Below, piece after piece: positions 48,206-56,760 of a DNA stretch of 64,000 nt. The position numbers and the translations under genes were made by a program. The DNA comes from Frigoriglobus tundricola (GTDB taxonomy: Bacteria > Planctomycetota > Planctomycetia > Gemmatales > Gemmataceae). The stretch spans positions 7,006,001 through 7,070,000 of the forward strand of contig NZ_CP053452.2 of assembly GCF_013128195.2 (NCBI RefSeq). Direction: 5' to 3'. Every line of letters starts with the position of its first letter. The first letter of the stretch is position 1. The notes beneath the pieces were generated by a model. The model was given only the letters and a program-made list of their open reading frames with translations, did not search any database and was not told the origin of the DNA.

Positions 48206-49138
48206 GTGTTCCGAACGATGATTCTGTTCGTCGCGCTGACCGCGTGTGTCATCGGCTGTAAGAAGAAACGTGCGGAGCCGGACACCCCCGACATCCCGAT
48301 CAGCGAACCCGTCAGTACGCGCGCCCCGGCCGCGTTCACGATCAAACTCCGCGAAGAGCAGAAGGGCGACCAGATCGCCGTGGTCAAGACGGCGTCCAAC
48401 ACCGAATCCCTGAAGGTGAACGGCGGGGCCGACCCGTTCGCCCGGTCCCAGAACGCGGCCGACCACTTCGAGTACACCGAGACGGTTGTGGACCGCCCGC
48501 CCGGGGCGGACCGCGCCACCCGGGCGACGCGGGCGTACAAACGCGCGGAACGGAGCGAGAACGGCGCGCCGGCCGCGCCGATGTCCTACGTCAACAAAAC
48601 GGTGCTGATCGAGAAGCGGGACGCCCGGTACTCCTATACCGTCAACGGCGCCCCGCTGCCGGAGCCCGAGACCCGGAAGTTTCGCAAGCTGTACGAGCGG
48701 AAGGACCAGTTGAAGAACGAGGACTTCCTGCCCGGGAGGCCCGTCCGGGTGAACGAGAAGTGGCACTACGACCACCCGGTGATGAAGAAGCTCGGCGCCG
48801 ACTTCGAAATGCCGATCGACGTCGCGAAGTGCAGCGGGGGCGGCCGGCTCTCGAAAACCTACAGCCGGAACGGTCAGCAGTGGGGTACCATCGAGATCCG
48901 AGCGGACCTCGTGCTCGATGGGGCGCTCGTGCCGGAGGGGGCGACGGAAGCGCTGGCGGTGAGCGGAACGATCACCCTGACCCTCACACTGGACACCGCG
49001 ATCGACGGGTCCGCGCACGACGGCATCGTGAAGATGAAGGTGACCGGGAACATTTTCGGCAAACTCGCGGCGGGCGGCGTCGAACTCGAAACGACGATCG
49101 AGAGCAACGGTGAAGAGCGGCGGACAACCGTGAAGTGA
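48206..49138 (+). CDS. Lipoprotein of unknown function
   Basis: A 310-residue protein starting at GTG 48206 (AAGGA seven bases upstream). A short signal (MILFVALTACVIGC) has lipobox CVIGC, then KKKRAEPD at the new N-terminus. The mature part has no recognised domain: alternating polar and beta-rich segments such as ADLVLDGALVPEGATEALAV and IVKMKVTGNIFGKLAAGGVE suggest an all-beta fold. An in-frame ATG at 48218 is possible. It is divergent from carB; the 255-base spacer presumably holds both promoters. Confidence 0.7.
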   Translation: MFRTMILFVALTACVIGCKKKRAEPDTPDIPISEPVSTRAPAAFTIKLREEQKGDQIAVVKTASNTESLKVNGGADPFARSQNAADHFEYTETVVDRPPGADRATRATRAYKRAERSENGAPAAPMSYVNKTVLIEKRDARYSYTVNGAPLPEPETRKFRKLYERKDQLKNEDFLPGRPVRVNEKWHYDHPVMKKLGADFEMPIDVAKCSGGGRLSKTYSRNGQQWGTIEIRADLVLDGALVPEGATEALAVSGTITLTLTLDTAIDGSAHDGIVKMKVTGNIFGKLAAGGVELETTIESNGEERRTTVK

Positions 49139-49545
49139 CCCCTCAATACCCATTAGGAGGGACAAACGGGACGTGTGTACGACCTGCGGGTCAGTTCCCG
49201 CACTCGGAACTGAAGGGCGCCCGCTGGCCGGCACACCAGCGGCACGGGTTGGCGCCTCGGTACCAGCGAGCGGCGTGAGCCCGCCGGTGCCACACCAATG
49301 AATTGGACCATTGCGGAGGGTGTTGTGTCGGCCCGACGGGCTCGCTGGCCCGCGCGAGGCGGGCACGATCCCCGCAGCTTGCTCATTTCGCCGCGCCCGC
49401 GCCGTCGCGCGGGCGTTTTCGTCCCATCTTCTGTTGACACACTTTTTGGCCCCGTTATACCTCCTCGCCTCACGGGCGGACTGCCGACGGGGGAAACGAC
49501 CGGCACCCGCCCGCGAATTGCCACGAATCGGGAACGAGCAGCAAC
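49139..49545. other. 407-bp intergenic region with terminator-like and promoter-like sites
   Basis: Contains G/C-rich hairpins (one at about 49395-49420, CGCCCGCG...CGCGGGCG then TTTT). A sigma-70-like promoter is at 49435-49462. No gene or tRNA was recognised. Confidence 0.5.
49435..49462 (+). promoter_or_regulatory. Sigma-70-like promoter for the MazG-like gene
   Basis: TTGACA (49435-49440) and TATACC (49457-49462) with a 16-base spacer lie 84 bases upstream of ATG 49546. The best -35/-10 match found by eye in this window. Confidence 0.55.
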
Positions 49546-49878
49546 ATGGCGGACGCGACCACTTCGGTGGAGGCGCTCAAGGACGGGATCCGTCGCTTCG
49601 CGGCCGCCCGCGGCTGGGAGCCGTACCACACGCCGAAGAACCTCGCGATGGCACTGGCCAGCGAGGTGGGCGAGTTGTGCGACATCCTCCGCTGGCTGAC
49701 GGCCGAGGAGTCGGTCGCGGCCGCCTCCGATGCGGTCACGCGCGCGGCCCTCGCGGACGAACTGGCCGACATCGCGAACATCGTGTTCCTGCTCAGCGTT
49801 CACACCGGGATCGACCTCTCCGACGCCGTGGCCGTGAAGATGACGAAAAACGCGATCAAGTACCCGGCCCCGGCCTGA
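49546..49878 (+). CDS. MazG-like nucleotide pyrophosphohydrolase
   Basis: A 110-residue all-alpha NTP pyrophosphatase of the MazG/dCTPase-like family. Metal-binding residues appear as SEVGEL (Glu40 and Glu43) and DELADIANIVF (about residues 71-81), the ExxE and ExxD pattern. LRRLA-like helix GIRRFAAARGWEPYHTPKNLAMAL precedes them. It hydrolyses NTP to NMP plus pyrophosphate, probably removing damaged or excess nucleotides. Short members act as dimers. No partner gene. Confidence 0.88.
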   Translation: MADATTSVEALKDGIRRFAAARGWEPYHTPKNLAMALASEVGELCDILRWLTAEESVAAASDAVTRAALADELADIANIVFLLSVHTGIDLSDAVAVKMTKNAIKYPAPA

Positions 49879-49984
49879 ACCGTCGGGTCGGGGTCCGGGA
49901 TAGAAGGGATTCGGGAGCGGGACGACCGGGGGGAACCGGGGTCGCCCGTTCGGGCTCTGTTCGACCAGTCGCGGGGGTGTTGCC

Positions 49985-52132
49985 GTGCGTAGACGACCGA
50001 TTCTGCTCGCCGCGGTTGTGTCCGTGGCGGGCCTCGCTGCCCTCGGGACCGTCGTGGCCCAGCAGCCCGGCGGGGTTCCGGCGCCGGGGGGGACCTATCC
50101 GCCGCCGACCGGCGGCGTTCCGGCGACCCCGGTCACCCGCCCGTACAGCGACTGGACGCCCACTCCGCCGTCGCAGGGCTACACGCCGACCCAACCCGGC
50201 GCGCGCGTCCCCCGGCGGCACCTATCTCCCGCCGCCCGCGGGGGCCGCGGCCCAGCCGCCGGGCTCCACGCCCGTGGGCGGCGTCCCGCGGCTGGCCGCG
50301 CCGGCCGGTCCCGGTGGCGGTCCGGTCACCCCCGCGGGTGCCCTGAGCGTGCCGCCGCCGAACATGGAGTTCCCCGTTACAACGGCCGGGGGAACCACGG
50401 GCTCCGTGGCCCCGCCGGCGGGCACCGCGGGCGCCCCGCTCCCGCCGCCGAGCGTGAGCATCGATCCGCGGGACAACAAGTTCCCGCCCGCGCCGGGCGC
50501 TGGCCGAACCGCCGGGCTTCGTGCCGGTTCCGCCGCCCACGGGGGCGACCCCGCCGCCGCTGCCCGCGCTCCCCGACCCCGGTCGTGCCGCCCGCGGGCG
50601 TGCTGCCGACACCGAAACCGTTCCCGGTCCCGACGATTCCGCCCGCGCCGGTCGGAGCGCCGCTGGCCCCGCCCCTGGCGCCGGGCGGGTACGTCGCGCC
50701 GGTTAACCACGGGCTGCCGACCAAGGTGAATCAGGCCGTGAGCGTGGAAGCCCTCTGCCCGGATACGGTGGTGTTCGGGGCCGAGTGCCGCTACGAACTG
50801 TTGGTCCGCAACACCGGCAACGTGGCGGTGCAGAACGTGCGCCTGGAAGACGAAATCCCGGCCGGGTGCAAGTACGTCGGGAGCGACCCGCCGGGCGAGA
50901 TGAACGGCGACAAACTGGTCTGGTCGCTCGGTGCGGTGGACGGGAACACCGAGAAGCGGGTCGCGGTGCGGGTGCGCCCGAACGAGGAAGGCGAACTCCG
51001 GAGCCGGGCCACGGTCACGTTCGCGTCCGCTGTGGAGATGAAGACCCGGGTCACGCGGCCCCGGATCACGGTCACCGCGACGTGCCAGGAGGTCTGCAAG
51101 GTCGGTGAGGACGCGGTGTTCCAGATCAAGGTGTCCAACGGCGGCACCGGTCCGGCCCAGAACATGACGCTGCGGGCGGAAATGAGCGACGGGTTGTACT
51201 TCTCGCAGGGGTCGAAACTGGAAACGAAGCTCGCCAACCTGGTGGCCGGCGAATCCAAACCGATCACGCTCCGGCTGAACGCGGTGAAGGCGGGCTTGCA
51301 GAAGTGCCAGTTCACCGTGACCGCCGACGGCAGCGCGGACTCGACCGCCAGCGCGGCGGTGAACGTGGTGGAGCCGCTCCTCCAGATCACCCAGGCCGGA
51401 CCGGCGAAGTGCCTGGTGCGGGCCGAGCCGACCTACGAGGTCACGCTGTCCAACCCGGGCACCGCGGCGACCGACCCGGTCACCCTGCACGCGGTCCTGC
51501 CGGACGGGTTCGAGTTCGTGCAGGCCAGTGAAGCCGGTGCGTTCAACGCGACCAACCGCGCGGTGAGCTGGAAGCTGCCCGGTCTGCCGGCCGGCGGCAC
51601 GAGGGTGGTCGCGGTGAAATTGCGGGCCGCAGCCGCCGGCGACGCCGTGCTCCGGACCGTGGCCTACGCCGCGCCGGAAGCGTTGGTCACGCCGGCCGGG
51701 GCCGGGGCCATGAAGCCCATCGGGCGGGTGATCGAGGCGAAGGCCGAGACCGCGGTCAAGGCCGAGGGGGTGCCCGCGCTGCGGTTCGACGTGCGAGGGC
51801 TCGAGAACCCGGTCGAGGTCGGCAAGGACGCGGTGTACGAGATCCGCGTGACCAACCAGGGGACCGGCGCCTGCACCAACGTGCAACTGATGGCGGCAAT
51901 GGCCCAGGACACGACCTTCAGCGGGGCGAACGGCCCGACCACGGTTAAGGCCCAGGGGCAGACGCTGGTGTTCGAGTCGATCCCCAACCTGCCGGTGAAG
52001 GGCGAGATGGTGTACACGGTTCGCATCCGCAGCACCGCGGACGGGGACCACCGGTTCCGCGTGCAACTGACGTGCGACCAGGTGCGCACGCCGGTTCAGA
52101 AGGAAGAGAGCACCAGCTTCTACAAGCAGTAA
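49985..52132 (+). CDS. Exported DUF11-repeat protein with proline-rich N-terminus
   Basis: A 715-residue frame beginning at GTG 49985 with signal peptide (RRRPILLAAVVSVAGLAAL). From about residue 245 come four DUF11/conserved-repeat domains with DTVVFGAECRYELLVRNTGNVAVQNVRLEDEIPAG and relatives. These domains are Ig-like and often bear on cell-wall or outer-layer structure. Between about 50205 and 50580 the frame yields an Arg-rich, atypical peptide. In two other frames the same DNA gives proline-rich sequence that fits both neighbours (PGGTYLPPPAGAAAQPPGS and PPGFVPVPPPTGATPPPLPA). Three equal frame shifts bring the frame back, so the linker is probably mis-sequenced or has compensating indels. 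Confidence 0.82.
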   Translation: MRRRPILLAAVVSVAGLAALGTVVAQQPGGVPAPGGTYPPPTGGVPATPVTRPYSDWTPTPPSQGYTPTQPGARVPRRHLSPAARGGRGPAAGLHARGRRPAAGRAGRSRWRSGHPRGCPERAAAEHGVPRYNGRGNHGLRGPAGGHRGRPAPAAEREHRSAGQQVPARAGRWPNRRASCRFRRPRGRPRRRCPRSPTPVVPPAGVLPTPKPFPVPTIPPAPVGAPLAPPLAPGGYVAPVNHGLPTKVNQAVSVEALCPDTVVFGAECRYELLVRNTGNVAVQNVRLEDEIPAGCKYVGSDPPGEMNGDKLVWSLGAVDGNTEKRVAVRVRPNEEGELRSRATVTFASAVEMKTRVTRPRITVTATCQEVCKVGEDAVFQIKVSNGGTGPAQNMTLRAEMSDGLYFSQGSKLETKLANLVAGESKPITLRLNAVKAGLQKCQFTVTADGSADSTASAAVNVVEPLLQITQAGPAKCLVRAEPTYEVTLSNPGTAATDPVTLHAVLPDGFEFVQASEAGAFNATNRAVSWKLPGLPAGGTRVVAVKLRAAAAGDAVLRTVAYAAPEALVTPAGAGAMKPIGRVIEAKAETAVKAEGVPALRFDVRGLENPVEVGKDAVYEIRVTNQGTGACTNVQLMAAMAQDTTFSGANGPTTVKAQGQTLVFESIPNLPVKGEMVYTVRIRSTADGDHRFRVQLTCDQVRTPVQKEESTSFYKQ

Positions 52133-52301
52133 GGGCGGACCCGCCCGCGGGGGCGGGGTTCGGTCCGAGCCGCTCCGACCGTGCGGGGGCACGGTCGGGG
52201 TGGGGTGGCGGGCGGGATGGGGCGTTGCTACAGTTCGGCGGCTTCAGTACCGGCCCCGCGCGGGACGTGCGGCGGGGCCGGCCGGGGGAAGGAGTCCGTT
52301 C

Positions 52302-52862
52302 ATGAGCACGGGACGTGCGACGCGCAGGGAAATGGACCGGGGCGTCGCGGATGGGTCGGCGCTTCACATCCGGTGGATGATCCGGCGGGACATGCCGGAC
52401 ATCATGGGCATCGAGCTGGCGAGCTTCGAGTACGCGTGGACGGAGGACGACTTCCTCCGGTGCCTGCGGCAGCGGAACTGCATCGGCATGGTCGCCGAGC
52501 GGGGGGACACGATCATCGGGTTCATGATCTACGAACTGCACCGCACCCGGCTGCACGTGCTGAACTTCGCCGTCCACCCGTCGGTGCGGCGGACCGGCAT
52601 CGGCGGGCTGATGGTGTCGAAGCTCATCTACAAGCTGTGCAGCCACCGGCGGCAGAAGATCAGCCTGGCGGTGCGCGAGGGCAACACGGGCGCCCAGTTG
52701 TTCTTCCGGGCGCACCGGTTCAAAGCCGCCCGCGTCCTCCGCGGGTACTACGAGGACAGCGGCGAGGACGCCTACCAGATGGAGTACCGGCCCGCCGAGC
52801 CGGAGTGGGCCGCCTTCGGCGGCGCCCCGGTCAACCGGATCGCGCAGTTCGAGGAGAACTGA
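52302..52862 (+). CDS. rimI: Ribosomal-protein-alanine N-acetyltransferase
   Basis: A 186-residue GNAT-fold protein of the RimI type, which acetylates the N-terminal alanine of ribosomal protein S18 using acetyl-CoA. Visible: DMPDIMGIELASFEYAWTEDDF, the acetyl-CoA-binding LNFAVHPSVRRTGIGGLMVSKLI (Q/RxxGxG/A motif) near residue 95, and LAVREGNTGAQLFFRAHRF near 130. The last 40 residues extend past the core. The start at 52302 has GGGGAAGGAG upstream. Other GNAT substrates cannot be excluded. Confidence 0.85.
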   Translation: MSTGRATRREMDRGVADGSALHIRWMIRRDMPDIMGIELASFEYAWTEDDFLRCLRQRNCIGMVAERGDTIIGFMIYELHRTRLHVLNFAVHPSVRRTGIGGLMVSKLIYKLCSHRRQKISLAVREGNTGAQLFFRAHRFKAARVLRGYYEDSGEDAYQMEYRPAEPEWAAFGGAPVNRIAQFEEN

Positions 52863-52874
52863 CGCCGGCGAGTT

Positions 52875-52963
52875 CGGACGGCGTACCCTGGGTCCGCGGG
52901 CGTCTGGCCCGCCCCTCGCGAAGAAGCGGGCCAGACGCCCGCGGACCCAGGGTACGCCGTCCG
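52875..52963. repeat. 38-bp perfect inverted repeat (large palindromic element)
   Basis: Arms 52875-52912 (beginning CGGACGGCGTACCCTGGGTC) and 52926-52963 are perfect complements around a 13-base loop. It lies just after rimI. It may end transcription in both directions, but the length and perfection suggest a dispersed palindromic element in Gemmata-like genomes. Confidence 0.85.
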
Positions 52964-53264
52964 GGCGCGTTCGTCTGACACGCACACGCGGTCGCCGCGG
53001 CGCGAGCCGCACACGTTCAGCAAGGAAGAGGGACACCCCATGACAACGGGAAGCAAGCGGTGGTGGCGGATGGTGGCGCGACCGCCGTCGCCGGTGGGGT
53101 GATCGGCGGGTGGTTCGGCTTCGCCCGGCCGCAGCCGGCGAAAGCGGACAAGGGGGCCACCGGCGAGACGGACTGGACGCGCGCGGGCGTGTCGGCGCCC
53201 CGGGTCGGAGCCGGCGCGCACGCGCCCGAGGCGCGGGGACGCGGCCCCGTCTACCGGCTCCGTT

Positions 53265-54815
53265 GTGCCGGTGAGTGGCGCGTTGCCGGTCCCGGCGGCC
53301 GGTTACAACCGGCCCGTGGCGCCCCCGGCTCCGGTCGTGCCTGCGATCCCCGTTCCCAGCGCGCCGGGCTCTGGTGCGGTAGCCCTTCCGGCCATCGAAC
53401 CGGTCGCCGGCCCGCGGGTGCCCGACGCCGGGCTGATCGGTGACGCGTCCGGGTTTCCCGCAGTGCCCCCGATTCCAGTGGCGACGGCGCCGGCCGAACT
53501 GCCGCCGCTGCCGCTACTGTCCGGTGGTAAGGTGCCCGTTATCGCGGAGCCCGCTCCTGGCGCGGATAGCATTCCGCCGGTTAAGTTTCCGAGTAGCGCG
53601 ATCGAACCACCGAAGCCCCAACCGGTTCCGCCGCCCGCCCCGGTGACGCTGCCGCAAGGACCCGAACTGAAGCCCGTCGAGGCGGTCGGACCCATTCCGA
53701 AGTTGCCGGTGCCACCGACCGGTTCCGACGTGCCCGTGGCCCCGGTACCGCCCGCGGGTTCGGGGTTAGCGGTTCCGCCGCTCCCAATTCCGGGTGGCAC
53801 TGTCGAGCCGCCGAAGGCCCAGCCGCTTCCGCTCCCGACGCCGGTCGCTCCTCCGGCCGGTCTGGACTCCAAGCCCCCGGTCCCAGCGATCGGGACCGGG
53901 ACGCCCGCAGTTCCCCAGCCTGTGGGAATTGCCCCACCGTTACCACCGATAAAATCGGTCGAGCCGGTGCAGCCAATGCGGCCGACAAAACCGGATTCTG
54001 ACTTGAAGCCGAGCAATACTCCGAATACGCTCAATCCGACTGTGTCGCCGATCGCCCCGATCGTGCCGAACGCGCCCGGCCGTGACGTGCCGGGAACGCA
54101 AGTGGATCGACCGAAGGCGCCGGACACGGTCCTCGGTCCGAGCGAGAAGTACGTGTTCCCGATTCCGGCCAGGCCGGCGACACCCGACCCCGTTGTTCCG
54201 ACACCACGAGACGACACCATGTACAAACTGACGACCACCGCCGCGTTCGCGGTTCTCGGTGGGGCGCTCATGGCCGCCGAAAAGGTCAGCGCGCTCCCGG
54301 CGATCCCGCTCTCGGCTCTCGTTCCGGCGCCCGGGTCGCTGGTCAAGGCGGACGAAAAGACCGACGCGGAAAAACTGAGGGACGCGCTCAAGCGGATCGA
54401 GGATCTGGAAAAGAAGGTGGAGCGCCTGAGCGACATGCTCTACGGCAAGCGGGACTCGAAGGGCATTCTGCTGGACCCGACTGCCCCCGGCTCGCTCGCC
54501 GAGGTGACGAAGCTCAAGGACGATCTCGACAAACTCGAAAAGGAACTCAAGGCCCTCAAGTCGGCGCAGCAGACCGTTCAAAAGCCGGCCCTCGCCCCCG
54601 AGGTCAAGCCGAAGGGCATCGTGAAGGTGGTGAACGAGTACCCGGTCGAGATCGCGATGCTCATTAACGACCGGTCGCACCGGATCGCACCCAACACCAA
54701 GGTCGAGGTCGAAGTGCCGGCCGGGCGCTTCACCTACCAACTGCTCCAGTCCGGCGCGGCCGCCACCGAGAGCGTGATCAAGGACAAGGAAACCGTCACG
54801 CTGCGGATCAAGTGA
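53265..54815 (+). CDS. Proline-rich protein with coiled-coil and small C-terminal domain
   Basis: A 516-residue frame. Residues 1-310 are Pro/Val/Ala-rich with imperfect internal repeats (IEPPKPQPVPPPAPV resembles VEPPKAQPLPLPTPV). A hydrophobic stretch (LTTTAAFAVLGGALMAAE) begins at about 320. A charged helical coiled-coil runs from about 360 to 450 (EDLEKKVERLSDMLYGKRD, LKDDLDKLEKELKALK). The last 60 residues form a small domain (VKVVNEYPVEIAMLINDRS). The upstream part is uncertain: ATG 53041 begins a frame with signal-like sequence, but the frames change twice before 53265 (see findings). The ATG at 54219 could also start a separate exported 198-residue protein. Function unknown. Confidence 0.6.
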   Translation: MPVSGALPVPAAGYNRPVAPPAPVVPAIPVPSAPGSGAVALPAIEPVAGPRVPDAGLIGDASGFPAVPPIPVATAPAELPPLPLLSGGKVPVIAEPAPGADSIPPVKFPSSAIEPPKPQPVPPPAPVTLPQGPELKPVEAVGPIPKLPVPPTGSDVPVAPVPPAGSGLAVPPLPIPGGTVEPPKAQPLPLPTPVAPPAGLDSKPPVPAIGTGTPAVPQPVGIAPPLPPIKSVEPVQPMRPTKPDSDLKPSNTPNTLNPTVSPIAPIVPNAPGRDVPGTQVDRPKAPDTVLGPSEKYVFPIPARPATPDPVVPTPRDDTMYKLTTTAAFAVLGGALMAAEKVSALPAIPLSALVPAPGSLVKADEKTDAEKLRDALKRIEDLEKKVERLSDMLYGKRDSKGILLDPTAPGSLAEVTKLKDDLDKLEKELKALKSAQQTVQKPALAPEVKPKGIVKVVNEYPVEIAMLINDRSHRIAPNTKVEVEVPAGRFTYQLLQSGAAATESVIKDKETVTLRIK

Positions 54816-54828
54816 CACCGAGAAGCGT

Positions 54829-54898
54829 GGAACGCGGAGTGCGGAACTCGGAACCGAAGGCCCGCGTCTTCGCTTCCGAGCTTTGCACTCCGCGTTCC
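54829..54898. terminator. 24-bp imperfect inverted repeat after the proline-rich gene
   Basis: Arms 54829-54852 and 54875-54898 (GGAACGCGGAGTGC... and its near complement) have three mismatches. No U-tract follows. Its position between the stop codon and cmk fits a terminator or repeat element. Confidence 0.45.
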
Positions 54899-54921
54899 GC
54901 GTTCCGCATTCCCCGCTCTCT

Positions 54922-55584
54922 ATGATCGTTACCATCGACGGTCCCTCAGGTGTCGGGAAGAGCACGGTGACGAAGGGACTCGCGGCCCGCCTGGGGTTCG
55001 AGTACCTCGACACCGGGGCGATGTTCCGCGCCGTCGCGCTCGTCATGATCCGGGCCGGGATCGATCTCGACGACCACGCGGCCGTCGCCGCGGCCCTGGC
55101 GGGCCGGCACATCGAGGTGCCGCCGGGCCGGGTGGTCGTCAACGGCGAAGACGTGACCGGGCTCATCCGCACCCCGGAGGTGTCCCAGGGGGCGAGCAAG
55201 GTCGGGCTGGTCCCGGCCGTGCGGCGGTTCCTCGCCGACGAGCAGCGGCAAGCCGCGGCCGGGCACAACATCGTGTGTGAGGGGCGCGACCAGGGGGCGT
55301 TCGTGTTCCCGGACGCCCCGTTCAAGTTTTTCCTCACCGCCGACCCGCGGGTGCGGGCCGAGCGCCGCGCCGCCGAACTCGCGCAGAAGGGACAGACCGT
55401 CACCGTCGAGGAGGTTCTCGCCGACCAGCTCGAGCGCGACGCGCGGGACGCGCTGCGCGAAATCGCCCCGATGAAACCGGCCGCCGACGCGGTGATCGTT
55501 GATACAACACACCTCACCACCGAAGACGTCATTGCGCAACTCGAGAGAGCCGTGCTTTCATGTCCGACCGCCCGAACCCGGTAG
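54922..55584 (+). CDS. cmk: Cytidylate kinase
   Basis: A 220-residue enzyme that phosphorylates CMP and dCMP with ATP. The P-loop TIDGPSGVGKSTVTKGLA is at residues 3-20 and FEYLDTGAMFRAVALV fits the NMP-binding region. CEGRDQGAFVFPDAPFKFFLTA near residue 115 is the typical GRD motif. The C-terminal region has the family lid. The start at ATG 54922 has no strong RBS. Its last 25 bases overlap the acyltransferase gene, so the two are translationally coupled. cmk-plsC pairing is seen in other bacteria. Confidence 0.95.
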   Translation: MIVTIDGPSGVGKSTVTKGLAARLGFEYLDTGAMFRAVALVMIRAGIDLDDHAAVAAALAGRHIEVPPGRVVVNGEDVTGLIRTPEVSQGASKVGLVPAVRRFLADEQRQAAAGHNIVCEGRDQGAFVFPDAPFKFFLTADPRVRAERRAAELAQKGQTVTVEEVLADQLERDARDALREIAPMKPAADAVIVDTTHLTTEDVIAQLERAVLSCPTARTR

Positions 55585-56228
55585 GCCGCTTCTGGTACGA
55601 CTGCGTCTTCTGGTCGTCGTTCACCTTTTTCACGTTCGGCTTCAGCCTCCGCCGCGCGGGCTGGGGGCACGTCCCGCGGACGGGGCCGGTGCTGCTGCTC
55701 GCGAACCACCAGTCGATGTTCGACCCGGTGCTGGTGGGGCTCACCTCGCGCCGGTACCTCTCGTACCTCGCCCGCAAGACGCTGTTCGAGCAACCGGTAC
55801 TGGCCCCTCTGATCCGGAGCCTGAACGCCATTTCCATTGACCGCAACGCGGGAAAGGACGGCATTCAAGCGGTGCTGGACGCGCTCGGTCACGGCCGGGC
55901 GGTGCTCATGTTCCCGGAAGGGGAACGCACCCCCGACGGCACCGTGCTGCCGCTGAAGCCGGGGGTGTCGCTCCTCATCAAGCGCGTCAAGTGTCCGATC
56001 GTGCCGGTGGGGATCGCGGGCGCCTACGCCGCGTGGTCGCGGTTCATGACGGTCCCCAAACCGTCGCCCCTGTTCTTGCCCCCCGGCCCGAGTACGATCG
56101 CCGTCTCGGTGGGCGCGCCGCTCGATCCGGTACGGTACGCGGCGATGCCACGTGATGCGATGCTCGAAGACCTCCACACCGTACTGAAAACCCGGCACGC
56201 CGCCGCGGAAGCCCTGCGCCGGAAATGA
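55560..56228 (+). CDS. plsC: 1-acyl-sn-glycerol-3-phosphate acyltransferase
   Basis: A 222-residue membrane-associated acyltransferase that forms phosphatidic acid from lysophosphatidic acid. The catalytic NHQSMFD (His50, Asp55) and FPEGERT near residue 117 (substrate-binding) are intact. The N-terminus holds one hydrophobic stretch (YDCVFWSSFTFFTFGF). The start at ATG 55560 lies inside the cmk gene. Other PlsC-family substrates are possible. Confidence 0.88.
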   Translation: MSDRPNPVGRFWYDCVFWSSFTFFTFGFSLRRAGWGHVPRTGPVLLLANHQSMFDPVLVGLTSRRYLSYLARKTLFEQPVLAPLIRSLNAISIDRNAGKDGIQAVLDALGHGRAVLMFPEGERTPDGTVLPLKPGVSLLIKRVKCPIVPVGIAGAYAAWSRFMTVPKPSPLFLPPGPSTIAVSVGAPLDPVRYAAMPRDAMLEDLHTVLKTRHAAAEALRRK

Positions 56229-56283
56229 AAGGCGGGGCGGGGGTAATGGCCCGGAGTGTGGTCCGCGCGCTCCGCGAGCGGTC

Positions 56284-56638
56284 CTAAGTGCGGTCGGCGT
56301 CGCGCGAGAGGTGCCGCCGTGCATCGTCGAGGTAGTCCAGTACAATGCGAACCCGTTTCGGCGGGGTCACATTGTTCCCCGCCCCGCGCACGCCAACGAA
56401 CACGAACCCCCCGGTCTCTGCACGTCGTCTCAAACGCCTTCCACCCGCCGGGCTCGTCGCCGGCGGAGACGAACACGATTGCCGGCAGCGGCCTCTTCGG
56501 GTCTTTGCGCTCGGGCACGAAGAGTTCGTAGGTCTGCTGGGCCGAACCGTACCCGTCGCCGGTGAACTTGGCCGGCGGGTCGGCGAGGCTCTGGGACGCG
56601 GCGACGAAGGTCCAGTCGAGTCGCGTGGGGCGTCTCAC
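56284..56638 (-). pseudogene. Truncated, frameshifted alpha/beta-hydrolase
   Basis: Minus-strand frame 1 reads GDGYGSAQQTYELFVPERKD and LPAIVFVSAGDEPGGWKAFE. After CRDRG near 56430 the sense continues in another frame: GVRGAGNNVTPPKRVRIVLD, then DYLDDARRHL and TAG at 56284. This is the N-terminal third of a planctomycete exported alpha/beta-hydrolase (peptidase- or feruloyl-esterase-like). The nucleophile-containing GxSxG part and the rest are absent. The signal peptide is not seen either. Not expected to be functional. Confidence 0.68.
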
Positions 56639-56760
56639 GACGGCCTTCGCGGTCTAGCCCGTCGAGGGGGGTACGGCCGGAGCCAAGAGCGCGGTTCAGA
56701 GAGCCGCGGTGAGGGCCGGGCAGGAGCGATGCATCGGCGCAACTCCGTAACCCACAGGAG

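Noticed and set aside
49160..49420. Several G/C-rich hairpins that superficially resemble a tRNA or small RNA
   Set aside because: No T-loop GTTCGA-type motif or acceptor pairing was found; the last hairpin with TTTT is better read as a terminator.
54219..54815. Separate 198-residue exported coiled-coil protein starting at ATG 54219
   Set aside because: Attractive because a signal-like stretch follows the ATG, but the frame is continuous with the proline-rich region upstream; kept as an alternative only.
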